From contig DATFFP010000091.1 of NCBI GenBank assembly GCA_035249985.1, positions 1-64,000 on the forward strand: 64,000 nt of DNA. The letters run 5' to 3'. This document shows positions 7,278 to 15,733 of the stretch, in pieces. This DNA is from JAICNG01 sp035249985. GTDB taxonomy: Bacteria > Gemmatimonadota > Gemmatimonadetes > Gemmatimonadales > Gemmatimonadaceae. The notes below the pieces were generated by a model that did not search any database, was not told the DNA's origin, and worked only from the letters and a program-made list of their open reading frames with translations. The stretch's first letter is position 1. Each line of letters starts with the position of its first letter. Both the position numbers and the translations under genes were made by a program.

Positions 7278-8580
7278 TGGTCTCCAGCAGGCGCTCGGGG
7301 AGCGCGGCGTTCGTGGCCACGAGGGCGATGACGAGCGCGAGAAGCCGCACGCGCTCGACGTCCTCTTCGAGGAACAACCCCTGGCGCGCGCGATTCGTGA
7401 GATTCACGACGCCAACGAGCTCGTCGCGGTACACGAGCGGAAAGCTGATGAACGACCCGGTGGTGAAATACTGGTCGCGAAGCAGCGGGTGCTTGGTCGC
7501 ATCCGTAACGTCCTGCACCAGAATCGGCTCGCGAGACGCGGCGACACGCCCCGCGACACCCTGTCCGATCGGAATGCGCCGGCCGTCGAGAATGCCCGGC
7601 TGGAGTCCTCGTGAGGCGGCGAGAAAGAGATGGTCGCCGTCCGGGGCGCGCAGCATGAGCGACACGCGCTGCGCTTGCATGTCGTCGCCCACGAGTGATA
7701 GCAGCTCGTCGACGAGCTGCCGTGGATCGGTGGTGCTGGCATCGAGGCCGAGCACGCGCTCGATGAGGTAGAGCGTGCGTGTCTTCTCCCGCACGGCTTC
7801 GGCGCGGCGATGCAGCTCGATGTGCGCCTGCTCGAGCTGACCGACCGCGGCCCCAACCTGCTGCTCGACGGCCTGCGCCCGTCTCGTGGCGCGCCGCGCC
7901 TCTTCCTTGGCACGCGCCGCCTCTGCCTCCAGGGCGACGAGACGATCGGCGGCAATGCCGCCCTCGCCGCGCGCCGCGGCACCGCGTACCTGGGCCAGCT
8001 CCTGATCGAGCTCGGAGAGCCGCTTCACGTACTCCCCGTGAACACGCTGCGTGACGTCCTCGAGTGTGCGCACCGCTTCCTGCCGGGCTTCACGCTCGGA
8101 GAAGCGCGCGAACGCGAGCTCGAACAGCGCGACGTACGGTCCAAACCGCTCGACCACGCGCGTTCCGAAGATGCGTCTCGGCTCGTAGAGGGCGATCACG
8201 GCCTCGAGATGGCCGTCGAGCGGAACGCCACGCAGCGAGAGCAGGCCATCATCGCTCGTGGGCCGCATCCCGAGGAGGCGCGCCAACTCCTCGGAGCGCT
8301 CCCCGAGGTCGACGAACTGTCCCCCGCCGCTCACGATGACGCGAACCTTCGCCGGAATGTGGTCGAGCTTCGTATCGGCGCGCGCACGCTCCACCTCGCC
8401 GCGCTCGTTCATGGTGATGCGCTCGCGAAGCATTTCCCGCCGGGCGTCGTAGCGATAGAGCGCCAGCGACGTGAAGCGATCGACCTCCGCGAGGGCCTCC
8501 GCCAGCGCCACGAACGCGGTGTCGAGGTCCGCGGAGGCACCGAGAGCATGCGCGAGCGAGGCCAGCGTGCGGGGCGGCAT
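7264..8580 (-). CDS. Two-GAF-domain signalling protein with central coiled coil
   Basis: A soluble 438-residue protein. Residues ~1-170 look like a degenerate GAF domain (LALYRYDARREML, IVSGGGQFVDLGE). Residues ~180-300 are a charged Ala/Glu/Arg-rich coiled coil. The rest is a typical GAF domain (LMLRAPDGDHLFLAASRG, GQGVAGRVAASREPILV, FISFPLVYRDELVGVVNL). No kinase, GGDEF or HD output domain is attached, so it may act as a sensor or scaffold. The frame is open to 8733, but the TTGACA promoter lies inside that extension; ATG 8580 is the likely start. The trpD gene overlaps its end. Confidence 0.85.
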   Translation of the reverse strand: MPPRTLASLAHALGASADLDTAFVALAEALAEVDRFTSLALYRYDARREMLRERITMNERGEVERARADTKLDHIPAKVRVIVSGGGQFVDLGERSEELARLLGMRPTSDDGLLSLRGVPLDGHLEAVIALYEPRRIFGTRVVERFGPYVALFELAFARFSEREARQEAVRTLEDVTQRVHGEYVKRLSELDQELAQVRGAAARGEGGIAADRLVALEAEAARAKEEARRATRRAQAVEQQVGAAVGQLEQAHIELHRRAEAVREKTRTLYLIERVLGLDASTTDPRQLVDELLSLVGDDMQAQRVSLMLRAPDGDHLFLAASRGLQPGILDGRRIPIGQGVAGRVAASREPILVQDVTDATKHPLLRDQYFTTGSFISFPLVYRDELVGVVNLTNRARQGLFLEEDVERVRLLALVIALVATNAALPERLLETIGTH

Positions 8581-8624
8581 TTTCGGGGCGGGAAACGGCG
8601 CGTGGAAGGGTGCGCGGGAGTGCC

Positions 8625-8654
8625 AATGTACCGGCGTACGTACTGGACTGTCAA
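8625..8654 (-). promoter_or_regulatory. Promoter of the GAF protein-trpD unit
   Basis: Reading the minus strand, TTGACA (8654-8649) is followed after 18 bp by TACATT (8630-8625). This gives a leader of roughly 40 bases before ATG 8580. The -35 is a perfect consensus. Confidence 0.7.
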
Positions 8655-8659
8655 TCGGT

Positions 8660-8673
8660 TGGACGATTGTCCA
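8660..8673. promoter_or_regulatory. Candidate operator palindrome upstream of the GAF promoter
   Basis: TGGAC-GATT-GTCCA is a perfect 5+5 inverted repeat ending 5 bp from the -35 box of the GAF promoter. A third TGGAC half site is at 8644-8648, inside the spacer. The arrangement suits a dimeric regulator acting on the divergent GAF/truA region, but no regulator is identified. Confidence 0.3.
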
Positions 8674-8678
8674 TTTGG

Positions 8679-8707
8679 TTGCGGCACATGGTCGCACGTC
8701 GTAACTT
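8679..8707 (+). promoter_or_regulatory. Candidate truA promoter
   Basis: TTGCGG and TAACTT are separated by 17 bp. The expected transcription start falls near 8714, at the first GTG of truA, so the mRNA would have little or no leader. Both boxes are imperfect. Confidence 0.4.
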
Positions 8708-8713
8708 TCCCTC

Positions 8714-9493
8714 GTGACGCGTGCGCGCACCATGCAGCTCGTGCTGCATTATGACGGCGCCGAATTCGCCGGCTGGCAACGGCAACCGGCGCAGCGCACG
8801 GTGCAAGGCGTCCTCGAGGAGGCGCTGGCGCAGTTGTGCGGATCGCCGGTGGCGGCGCTGGGGGCGGGGCGCACGGATGCCGGCGTGCATGCGCGAGGGC
8901 AAGCGGTCGGTGTTCGCGTGCCGACGAAGTGGGAGGGAGTGCCACTGCGGCGCGCGCTGAACGCGGTACTTCCCCGCGATGTGTGGGTGGCAGCGGCGCA
9001 CGACATGCGATCGGAGTTTCATGCTCGCTACGATGCGACGGCGCGGCGTTACAGCTATTACGTGGGCACCGATGAGCTCGCGTACTCGCCCTTTCGCCGC
9101 CGGTGGGAGTGGCCGGTGCACCACTCGCTCGATCGCGCGCGGCTCGATGCGGGGGCGGCCGCGCTTCTCGGCGAGCATCGCTTCCTCGCGTTCGCGGTTC
9201 GCGGCACGGCGCCAGCGACCGACGAGCACCGATGCACGATTCATCATGCGGAATGGCGCGACCGCCCCGGCGGACTCGTGTTCCAGATCGAGGCCAATCG
9301 CTTCCTGCATCACATGGTGCGATTTCTCGTGGGCACCATGATCGAGGTTGCCGCGGGGCATCGGCCGGCGGACACCATGTCGGTGCTGCTGGCCGCGGCG
9401 GACAATCAGGAGACGTCGGCACCCGCGCCCGCGAATGCGCTTTTTCTCGATGCCGTACACTATCCTCGAGACCTCTACCTGACGGCCGAATGA
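8714..9493 (+). CDS. truA: tRNA pseudouridine synthase A
   Basis: TruA converts uridines 38-40 in the tRNA anticodon stem to pseudouridine. The 259-residue protein carries the catalytic motif GAGRTDAGVHA (Asp55) plus RRYSYYVG and HHMVRFLVGTM, and is of normal length. Start choice is between GTG 8714 and ATG 8732; neither has a Shine-Dalgarno sequence. The 8714 start would coincide with the predicted transcription start. Its stop overlaps the next gene's ATG. Confidence 0.95.
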   Translation: MTRARTMQLVLHYDGAEFAGWQRQPAQRTVQGVLEEALAQLCGSPVAALGAGRTDAGVHARGQAVGVRVPTKWEGVPLRRALNAVLPRDVWVAAAHDMRSEFHARYDATARRYSYYVGTDELAYSPFRRRWEWPVHHSLDRARLDAGAAALLGEHRFLAFAVRGTAPATDEHRCTIHHAEWRDRPGGLVFQIEANRFLHHMVRFLVGTMIEVAAGHRPADTMSVLLAAADNQETSAPAPANALFLDAVHYPRDLYLTAE

Positions 9494-10158
9494 AGATCTT
9501 CCTCGACACCGCTTCGCTGCCGGAGATCGTCTGGGCCGCCGGCGCGGGACTCATCGATGGAGTGACGACGAATCCGTCGCTGCTCGCGCAGGAAGACTCC
9601 GACACCGATCCACGGGATCACTTGAGCGAAATTGCGCGCTCGGTGAGCGGGCCCGTCGGGGCCGAAGTCGTCGCCGTCGACGCCGAGGGGATGTATCGCG
9701 AGGGACGCGACCTCGCCAAGGTCGCCGACAGCATCATCGTCATGGTGCCGATGCTCGAGGAAGGCATCGTCGCCACGCGTCGGCTGACCTCGGAGGGCAT
9801 CCGCGTCTGCACGACGCTCGTTTTCACACCCGCTCAGGCACTTCTTGCCGCGAAGTCCGGCGCGCGATACGTCAGCCCCTTCGTCGGCCGTCTCGAGGAC
9901 ATCGGGCAGGATGGCGTGTCGGTCGTCGCGCAGACGCGCGAGATCTTCATGCACTACGGGCTCGAGTGCGAGCTGCTCGCCGCGTCCGTTCGCACCCCCT
10001 TGCACTTCATTGGGTGTGCGCGCGCCGGCGCCGACGCCGCTGCAGTGCCGCCCGCCGTGCTCCGCAACATGCTCGTCCACCCGCTCACCGATCGTGGCGT
10101 CGATCAGTTTCTCCACGATTGGAGCAAGCGGATTGCTCGAAGCCGCGCGGGGGTTTAA
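9490..10158 (+). CDS. Transaldolase/fructose-6-phosphate aldolase family protein lacking the Schiff-base lysine
   Basis: A 222-residue member of the short transaldolase (TalC/FSA) family. Preserved features are FLDTA (Asp6), TTNPSLLA (Asn28), GAEVVAVDAEGM, and the phosphate-binding YVSPFVGRLEDIGQDG. In known members the catalytic lysine lies in GxKAxKxLxxEGI; here the text is GIVATRRLTSEGI, so Arg97 takes the lysine position. The conserved lysine of VKIP is also gone (IIVMVPM). Carbinolamine chemistry as known should therefore fail. It may bind a sugar phosphate without classical catalysis or use another residue. ATGA overlap with truA; HtrA follows without a gap. Confidence 0.85.
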   Translation: MKIFLDTASLPEIVWAAGAGLIDGVTTNPSLLAQEDSDTDPRDHLSEIARSVSGPVGAEVVAVDAEGMYREGRDLAKVADSIIVMVPMLEEGIVATRRLTSEGIRVCTTLVFTPAQALLAAKSGARYVSPFVGRLEDIGQDGVSVVAQTREIFMHYGLECELLAASVRTPLHFIGCARAGADAAAVPPAVLRNMLVHPLTDRGVDQFLHDWSKRIARSRAGV

Positions 10159-11553
10159 GTGCGGCTGAGCGTGCCGCTCGTCATCGCCGCACTCGTGCTC
10201 CAGGGCTGTCGCGGACGCGAGCAGGAGCCCAGCAGCACCCTGGTTCGTGAGGCACGCGCCGCGCAGGCCCGCGCCCCGATCACCGAATCCCGTCGCACCG
10301 CAATCACCGAGGCTGTCGCGCAGGTAGCGCCGGCCGTCGTGACCGTGCAAACGGAAACGGTGGAGCGCGGACGCGTCGATCCCTTCGATGCATTTTTCGG
10401 CAACCGCAGTGGCACGCGCGTGCTTCCCGGGCTGGGGTCCGGGTTCATCACTCGCGCGGACGGCGTCGTCATTACCAATGCCCATGTCGTCGTGGGCGCG
10501 ACGCGGATCTCGGTCGCGCTCCCCGACGGGACGACATTCCCCGCACGGCTGCTCGGTGCCGACACTCTCAACGACCTCGCGGTTCTGAAGATCGAGGGGC
10601 GCAATCTCCCGGTCGTGAAGCTCGGGAATTCCAGCGACCTCGTTGTGGGCGAGTGGGCGATCGCGATCGGCAATCCGTTCGGGTTCGTGCTCGGGAACAG
10701 CGAACCCAGCGTCACCGCGGGCGTCATCAGCGCCACCGGCCGGAATCTCGCGGTGCGCGCGGAAGGCCCGGGCATCTACGTCGACATGATTCAGACGGAT
10801 GCATCGATCAATCCGGGGAACTCTGGTGGACCGCTCGTGAATGCCGTGGGTGAAGTGATCGGCGTCAATTCGTCGATCTATTCTCCGAGCGGGGGATCGG
10901 TTGGTCTCGGTTTCGCGATTCCGATCAATCGCGTCAAGCGCGTCACGGAGGATCTGCTCGCCCATGGCACGATTCGGCGCCCGTGGGTCGGCTTGAAGGT
11001 CGAGGAGCCGCCTCCGGGTCGTGCTCGAACGGTGGGTGCCGAGGTGAGCTCAGTGGTGCCGGGATCGCCCGCGGCGCAGGCGGGGCTCCGCGCCGGAGAC
11101 ATCCTGCTCCGCTCGCGGGAGCGCGAGATCCAGAACGCATACGACTGGGACGCCGAGCTCCTCGAGCTGCGTGTGGGAGAGCGCGTTCCCGTCGTCGTCA
11201 GGCGCAGTGGACGCGAGTTTCCGATCGAGCTGGTCGTCGCGGACCAGCCCGAGGCGAGCGCTCCCAAGGTCGCCGTGCTCCGCGAGCTGGAGCTGATCAC
11301 GCTCACGCCCCAGATTCGCGCCGAGCGGAGCATCAGGAGCCAGCGCGGCGCTCTCATCTACCGCGTGAGTGATCGCGTGGCGGCGGACCTCGGCATTCAG
11401 GCGGGTGATGTGATCGTGCAGATCAATCGGACGCCCATCGAGAGCGCCGACGAGGCGGCACGCGCAATCGACGCCTATGCCGGGAGAGGGCTCATCCGCA
11501 TGTTTTACGAGCGCGGCGGGCGGCCCTATTTCACCGACTTCATCATTCGATGA
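10159..11553 (+). CDS. HtrA/Deg-family serine protease, predicted lipoprotein, two PDZ domains
   Basis: A periplasmic quality-control protease of 464 residues. A short lipoprotein signal ends at the lipobox VLQGC (Cys17). The trypsin-like triad is visible: His109 (ITNAHVVVG), Asp139 (LNDLAVLKI) and Ser222 (NPGNSGGPLVN). Two PDZ domains follow, one near 265-350 (VVPGSPAAQAGLRAGDIL) and one near 370-460 (VAADLGIQAGDVIVQI). GTG 10159 directly follows the stop of the previous gene. The lipid anchor would hold it on a membrane, unlike soluble DegP. It overlaps purB by ATGA, an odd pairing that may only reflect operon packing. Confidence 0.93.
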   Translation: MRLSVPLVIAALVLQGCRGREQEPSSTLVREARAAQARAPITESRRTAITEAVAQVAPAVVTVQTETVERGRVDPFDAFFGNRSGTRVLPGLGSGFITRADGVVITNAHVVVGATRISVALPDGTTFPARLLGADTLNDLAVLKIEGRNLPVVKLGNSSDLVVGEWAIAIGNPFGFVLGNSEPSVTAGVISATGRNLAVRAEGPGIYVDMIQTDASINPGNSGGPLVNAVGEVIGVNSSIYSPSGGSVGLGFAIPINRVKRVTEDLLAHGTIRRPWVGLKVEEPPPGRARTVGAEVSSVVPGSPAAQAGLRAGDILLRSREREIQNAYDWDAELLELRVGERVPVVVRRSGREFPIELVVADQPEASAPKVAVLRELELITLTPQIRAERSIRSQRGALIYRVSDRVAADLGIQAGDVIVQINRTPIESADEAARAIDAYAGRGLIRMFYERGGRPYFTDFIIR

Positions 11554-12986
11554 GCCCCCACAGCCGATACGTATCGCCGCTGGGCGAGCGATATGCGTCA
11601 GCAGCGATGCTGGAGCTGTGGTCGCCGCAGATTCGCTATGGGCTGTGGCGCCGGCTCTGGGTCACGCTGGCGGAGAAGCAGCGCGAGCTCGGCGTTCCCA
11701 TTCCCGACGACGCGATCACGCAGATGCGCGCACACGTCGATGACATCGACTTCGACAAGGTCGCCGCGTACGAGCGCCGTTTCCGCCACGACGTGATGGC
11801 GCATGTGCACGCTTTCGCCGATGCCGCGCCGGCGGCGCGCCCCTTCATCCACCTCGGGGCGACGAGCGCGTTCGTCACCGACAACGCCGATCTCATCATC
11901 CTGCGCCGCGGGCTGGAGCTCCTGCGCGCCAAGATCGTCGATGTCATCCGAGCACTCGCGGCGTTCGCGCGTACATGGCGCGATGAGCCGACATTAGCCT
12001 ACACGCATCTGCAGCCGGCGCAGCTCACGACCGTCGGCAAACGGGCGGCGCTCTGGATGCAGGATCTGGTGCTCGACCTCGCCGATATCGAGTACCGTGT
12101 ACAGTCGCTCCCAATGCGCGGTGTGAAGGGAACGACGGGAACGCAGGCGAGCTTTCTCGAGCTCTTCGATGGGGATCATGCGCGCGTCCGCCGGCTCGAG
12201 GAGCTCGTCGTCGCCGCGATGGGATTCGAGCGCGCTCTGCCGGTCACGGGCCAGACCTACACTCGCAAGATCGACGCGCAGATTCTCGGCGTCGTCGCCG
12301 GGATTGCGGCGAGCGCGGCGAAGTTCGCGTCCGATGTGCGAATGCTGCAGTCGTTCGGAGAGATCGAGGAGCCGTTCGAGGCCGAGCAGGTGGGATCCTC
12401 GGCGATGGCGTACAAGCGGAACCCCATGCGGTCGGAGCGGATCTCGGGGCTGGCGCGGTTCGTGATCACGATGGAGGAGAACGCGAATCACACCCATAGC
12501 GTGCAGTACTTCGAGCGGACCCTCGATGACAGCTCGAACCGGCGGCTCGTCCTTCCCGAGTCGTTTCTCGCCACCGATGCGATTCTGGTTCTCATGGCGA
12601 ACATTGCCGGCGGACTCGAGGTACGCACCGCCCGCATCCGCAAGCGCCTCGCGGATGAGCTTCCGTTCATGGCGACGGAAAAGCTCCTGGTGCGGGCGGT
12701 GCGGGGCGGCGGGGATCGCCAGGCCGCCCATGAGATCATCCGGAAGCACAGCCTGGCCGCGGCGCAGGCAATGAAGGAGGGCGCGCCTGAGAACGATCTG
12801 CTGGAGCGTCTCGGTGCGGACCGGAGCTTTGGCGTCTCGGTCACCGAGATGCGCGACATCGTGGACGCGCGTGAGTTCGTCGGTCGCGCGCCCGAGCAGG
12901 TAGACGATTTCCTGGAACATGTGATCGAGCCCCTGTTGGCCGGGGTACCCATCGTCGAAGTAGACACGGAGCTGCTGCGCGTATGA
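11550..12986 (+). CDS. purB: Adenylosuccinate lyase
   Basis: PurB acts twice in purine synthesis, splitting fumarate from SAICAR and from adenylosuccinate. The 478-residue protein has FIHLGATSAFVTDNADL, YTHLQPAQLTTVGKRAALW with the catalytic His, and the superfamily signature SSAMAYKRNPMRSERI. It begins with an ATGA overlap and ends with another into purC, so purB and purC are translationally coupled. Confidence 0.97.
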   Translation: MSPHSRYVSPLGERYASAAMLELWSPQIRYGLWRRLWVTLAEKQRELGVPIPDDAITQMRAHVDDIDFDKVAAYERRFRHDVMAHVHAFADAAPAARPFIHLGATSAFVTDNADLIILRRGLELLRAKIVDVIRALAAFARTWRDEPTLAYTHLQPAQLTTVGKRAALWMQDLVLDLADIEYRVQSLPMRGVKGTTGTQASFLELFDGDHARVRRLEELVVAAMGFERALPVTGQTYTRKIDAQILGVVAGIAASAAKFASDVRMLQSFGEIEEPFEAEQVGSSAMAYKRNPMRSERISGLARFVITMEENANHTHSVQYFERTLDDSSNRRLVLPESFLATDAILVLMANIAGGLEVRTARIRKRLADELPFMATEKLLVRAVRGGGDRQAAHEIIRKHSLAAAQAMKEGAPENDLLERLGADRSFGVSVTEMRDIVDAREFVGRAPEQVDDFLEHVIEPLLAGVPIVEVDTELLRV

Positions 12987-13909
12987 CAGCCATCGCTGGA
13001 ACGCAACTTCCGCTGCGTCGCATCGGGCGCGGCAAGGTCCGGGACATATACGAAGTCGACGACGAGCGCTTGCTCCTCGTGGCCACCGACCGCGTCAGCG
13101 CGTTCGATGTGGTCATGCGCGAGCCGATCCCTCACAAGGGTGTCGTCCTCACGCAGATCAGCGCATGGTGGTTCGGCCAGCTGTCGGATCTGGTCCACCA
13201 TCACATGATCAGCGCCGACGCCGACGCGATCATCGAGATGGTGCCCGCGCTCGATGGCCATCGTGGCGACCTCGCTGGTCGCGCGATGCTCTGCCGTCGC
13301 ACCGAGGTGTTCCCCATCGAGTGCGTCATTCGCGGATACATCACTGGCTCGGCATGGAAGGAGTACGCGGCGCGCGGGACACTCGCCGGTGAGGCATTGC
13401 CCCCCGGGTTGCGCGAGAGTGACCGGCTGGAGCCGCCGATCTTCAGTCCGGCGACCAAGGCGGTCACCGGGCACGACGAGAACATCACCGTGACGCGAAT
13501 GGGAGAGATCGTCGGCGGCGATGTCGCGCGCCAGCTCGAACGGCTGACGCGGGCCGTCTACGGACGCGGCCGGGAGGTCGCTGAGCGGCGTGGGATCCTC
13601 ATCGCGGACACCAAGTTCGAGTTCGGGCGAGACCGATCAGGGAATATTCTCCTGATCGACGAGGTGCTGACGCCGGACAGCTCGCGCTTCTGGCCGGCGG
13701 ACGGCTATCAGCCGGGGCGAGCACAGCCGAGCTTCGACAAGCAGCCGCTCCGCGATTACCTCGACGGGGAAAAGAAGGCGGGTCGATGGGATGGTGAGGA
13801 GCCGCCTCCTCCCCTGCCCCCGGAGGTCGTTCGCGCCACGAGCGACCGCTACCTCGATGCGTTCGCGCGGCTCACCGGGCGTGCGCTCGATCTGCCGGCA
13901 TCCTCGTGA
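12983..13909 (+). CDS. purC: SAICAR synthetase
   Basis: PurC condenses CAIR with aspartate using ATP, the step before the PurB lyase reaction. The 308-residue protein shows GRGKVRDIYEV (nucleotide loop), VSAFDVVM, IPHKGVVLTQIS, CVIRGYITGSAWKEY, and DTKFEFGRD near the C-terminal third, with IDEVLTPDSSRFWP after it. It is the longer type known from yeast and many bacteria. Both ends overlap their neighbours by four bases. Confidence 0.97.
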   Translation: MTAIAGTQLPLRRIGRGKVRDIYEVDDERLLLVATDRVSAFDVVMREPIPHKGVVLTQISAWWFGQLSDLVHHHMISADADAIIEMVPALDGHRGDLAGRAMLCRRTEVFPIECVIRGYITGSAWKEYAARGTLAGEALPPGLRESDRLEPPIFSPATKAVTGHDENITVTRMGEIVGGDVARQLERLTRAVYGRGREVAERRGILIADTKFEFGRDRSGNILLIDEVLTPDSSRFWPADGYQPGRAQPSFDKQPLRDYLDGEKKAGRWDGEEPPPPLPPEVVRATSDRYLDAFARLTGRALDLPASS

Positions 13910-14556
13910 GCGTCGCACGAGAGGGGCTGCTGTTCATCGCGATCGGTATCGCGGCGGCGTTAGGCGCGATAGCCCTGGCGTGGAGATACGCGACCATTCC
14001 CCTCTGGATCGGCGCGGGAATCCTCTTCATCCTCGCCATTTGGGTCATCTACTTCTTTCGCGATCCCGAGCGGACGGGCCAGCGGGGGGAGCAGTACGTC
14101 GTGTCCCCGGCCGACGGCAAGATCGTGCAAATTACCGAGGTCGATGAGCCAGCCTTCGTTCATGGGCGTGCGATGCGCATCTCGATCTTCATGAACGTCT
14201 TCAACGTGCACGTGAACCGGTATCCGGTCAGTGGCAAGGTGTCGTACGTGCACTACAACGCCGGCAAGTTTCTGAATGCGGCGAGCGACAAGGCAAGCCT
14301 CGAGAACGAGCAGATGTCCGTCGGGATCGAGAGTGCGCATGGGCGCGTGCTCGTTCGACAGATCGCGGGGCTCATCGCGCGCCGAATCGTGAATTACGCC
14401 GCTGTGGGTGACGAGGCGGAACAAGGGGTCCGCATGGGCATCATCCGCTTTGGCTCACGCGTCGACGTCTTCGTCCCGCCGACATCCAGAGTACGCGTGC
14501 GACTGGGTGACTTCCCCATCGCTGGCGTGACCGTGCTCTCGGAGTTCGCCGAGTGA
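13906..14556 (+). CDS. psd: Phosphatidylserine decarboxylase proenzyme (short type)
   Basis: Psd converts phosphatidylserine to phosphatidylethanolamine in the inner membrane. The 216-residue form has two N-terminal hydrophobic segments (residues ~7-25 and ~33-50), then FFRDPER, SPADGKI and MNVFNVHVNRYPVSG. The self-cleavage site RFGSRVDVF provides Ser184, which becomes the pyruvoyl cofactor. This length is that of the short Psd family, not the ~300-residue enterobacterial type. GTG 13906 overlaps the purC stop. The next gene makes its substrate. Confidence 0.94.
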   Translation: MSVAREGLLFIAIGIAAALGAIALAWRYATIPLWIGAGILFILAIWVIYFFRDPERTGQRGEQYVVSPADGKIVQITEVDEPAFVHGRAMRISIFMNVFNVHVNRYPVSGKVSYVHYNAGKFLNAASDKASLENEQMSVGIESAHGRVLVRQIAGLIARRIVNYAAVGDEAEQGVRMGIIRFGSRVDVFVPPTSRVRVRLGDFPIAGVTVLSEFAE

Positions 14557-15461
14557 TGCCGACGCTCCCATCACTCCCCCGACCCAACATGCGGCGGGCG
14601 GTCGTTCTGCTCCCGAACGGCTTCACGCTCGGCAACCTCTTTTTCGGTGTCTGGGCCATCGTGGCTGCCTCACGAGGCAACTACAGCCAGGCGGGACTGT
14701 TCGTCGTGCTTGGTGGCGTGATGGACGCGCTCGATGGCCGCGTCGCAAGGGCGACCAAAACGGGAAGCCGGTTCGGCACCGAGCTCGATTCCCTGGTCGA
14801 CGCGGTGAGCTTCGGCGTGGCCCCCGCGCTCATCATGTACTTCGCCGTTCTCAACCGCGAAGGCTGGGCCTGGCTGCTCTGCTTCATCTTCATCGCCTGC
14901 GTCGTGATGCGTCTCGCCCGGTTCAACGTCGAGCAGGGTGGTCGCGCCAAGACCCATTTCCATGGGCTCCCCAGTCCCGCCGCGGGGATGACCCTCGCCG
15001 TGTACTACTGGTTCAGTCAAACGCCGCTGTACAGCCAGACGATGATCGGCGATCTCCCCTGGGAGACCGTGATGAAGGTGGTGATGCTGGTATTGAGCTG
15101 GCTCATGGTGAGCCACGTGTTGTACCCGGCCGTTCCCAACATCAGCCGCTCGTGGAAGGGCTTCATCGGCGTGGCACTCGTCTTGGGAACGCTCGCGGGA
15201 CTGGCCTTCGCACCGCGCGAGTTTTTCTTCCCGGCCATGATGGCGTACGTTGTGTGGGGACTTCTGAAAACCGTCTTCGTAGGCTTGATGGACCGAGTCC
15301 CCACTGGCGATCCTTTGTTCGAGGAAGGCGACGACGATGACCCCGATCACGTGATGCGCCCCGTCATCGTTGGCGAGTCCCCGGGACGCCGGAAGCGTCG
15401 CCGGCGCGGGCGTGGCGGTCACACGCCTCCGGTCAACCGCTCGATCACCGAGAGTGAATGA
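14553..15461 (+). CDS. pssA: CDP-diacylglycerol-serine O-phosphatidyltransferase
   Basis: PssA makes phosphatidylserine from CDP-diacylglycerol and serine; Psd then decarboxylates it. The integral membrane protein has about seven hydrophobic segments and the CDP-alcohol phosphotransferase motif, seen as DALDGRVARATKTGSRFG followed by ELDSLVDAVSFG. The 302 residues end in a basic tail GRRKRRRRGRGGH. GTG 14553 (overlapping the psd stop) and ATG 14556 are adjacent starts. Head-group synthesis thus sits as a two-gene insert inside the purine operon. Confidence 0.94.
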   Translation: MMPTLPSLPRPNMRRAVVLLPNGFTLGNLFFGVWAIVAASRGNYSQAGLFVVLGGVMDALDGRVARATKTGSRFGTELDSLVDAVSFGVAPALIMYFAVLNREGWAWLLCFIFIACVVMRLARFNVEQGGRAKTHFHGLPSPAAGMTLAVYYWFSQTPLYSQTMIGDLPWETVMKVVMLVLSWLMVSHVLYPAVPNISRSWKGFIGVALVLGTLAGLAFAPREFFFPAMMAYVVWGLLKTVFVGLMDRVPTGDPLFEEGDDDDPDHVMRPVIVGESPGRRKRRRRGRGGHTPPVNRSITESE

Positions 15462-15733
15462 GCCTCTTTCGCGTAGCGATACACATCGTCCCCCGCCGGG
15501 GGCTGCTCGATCCCCAGGGCAAGGCCGTCAGCGACGCCCTGCATGCGCTCGGCTTCTCGGGAGTGCGCGACGCGCGGATCGGGCGCTTCATCGTGCTCGA
15601 GATGGAGGCCACGGACGCCATGGATGCGGACGCCGCCGTCAGGCAGATGTGTGAGCGGCTGCTGGCGAACCCCGTGACGGAGGACTTCGAAATCGAGGGC
15701 GTTCATGTCATCGAGGAGGCACACGCCACATGA
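15458..15733 (+). CDS. purS: FGAM synthetase, PurS subunit
   Basis: PurS is the small dimeric bridge of the three-part formylglycinamidine ribonucleotide synthetase, bringing PurQ (ammonia donor) to PurL. The 91-residue sequence has FRVAIHIVPRRGLLDPQGKA and the family-typical end NPVTEDFEIEGVHVI. It overlaps pssA upstream and purQ downstream by ATGA. Its presence agrees with the short PurL at 17193. Confidence 0.95.
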   Translation: MSLFRVAIHIVPRRGLLDPQGKAVSDALHALGFSGVRDARIGRFIVLEMEATDAMDADAAVRQMCERLLANPVTEDFEIEGVHVIEEAHAT

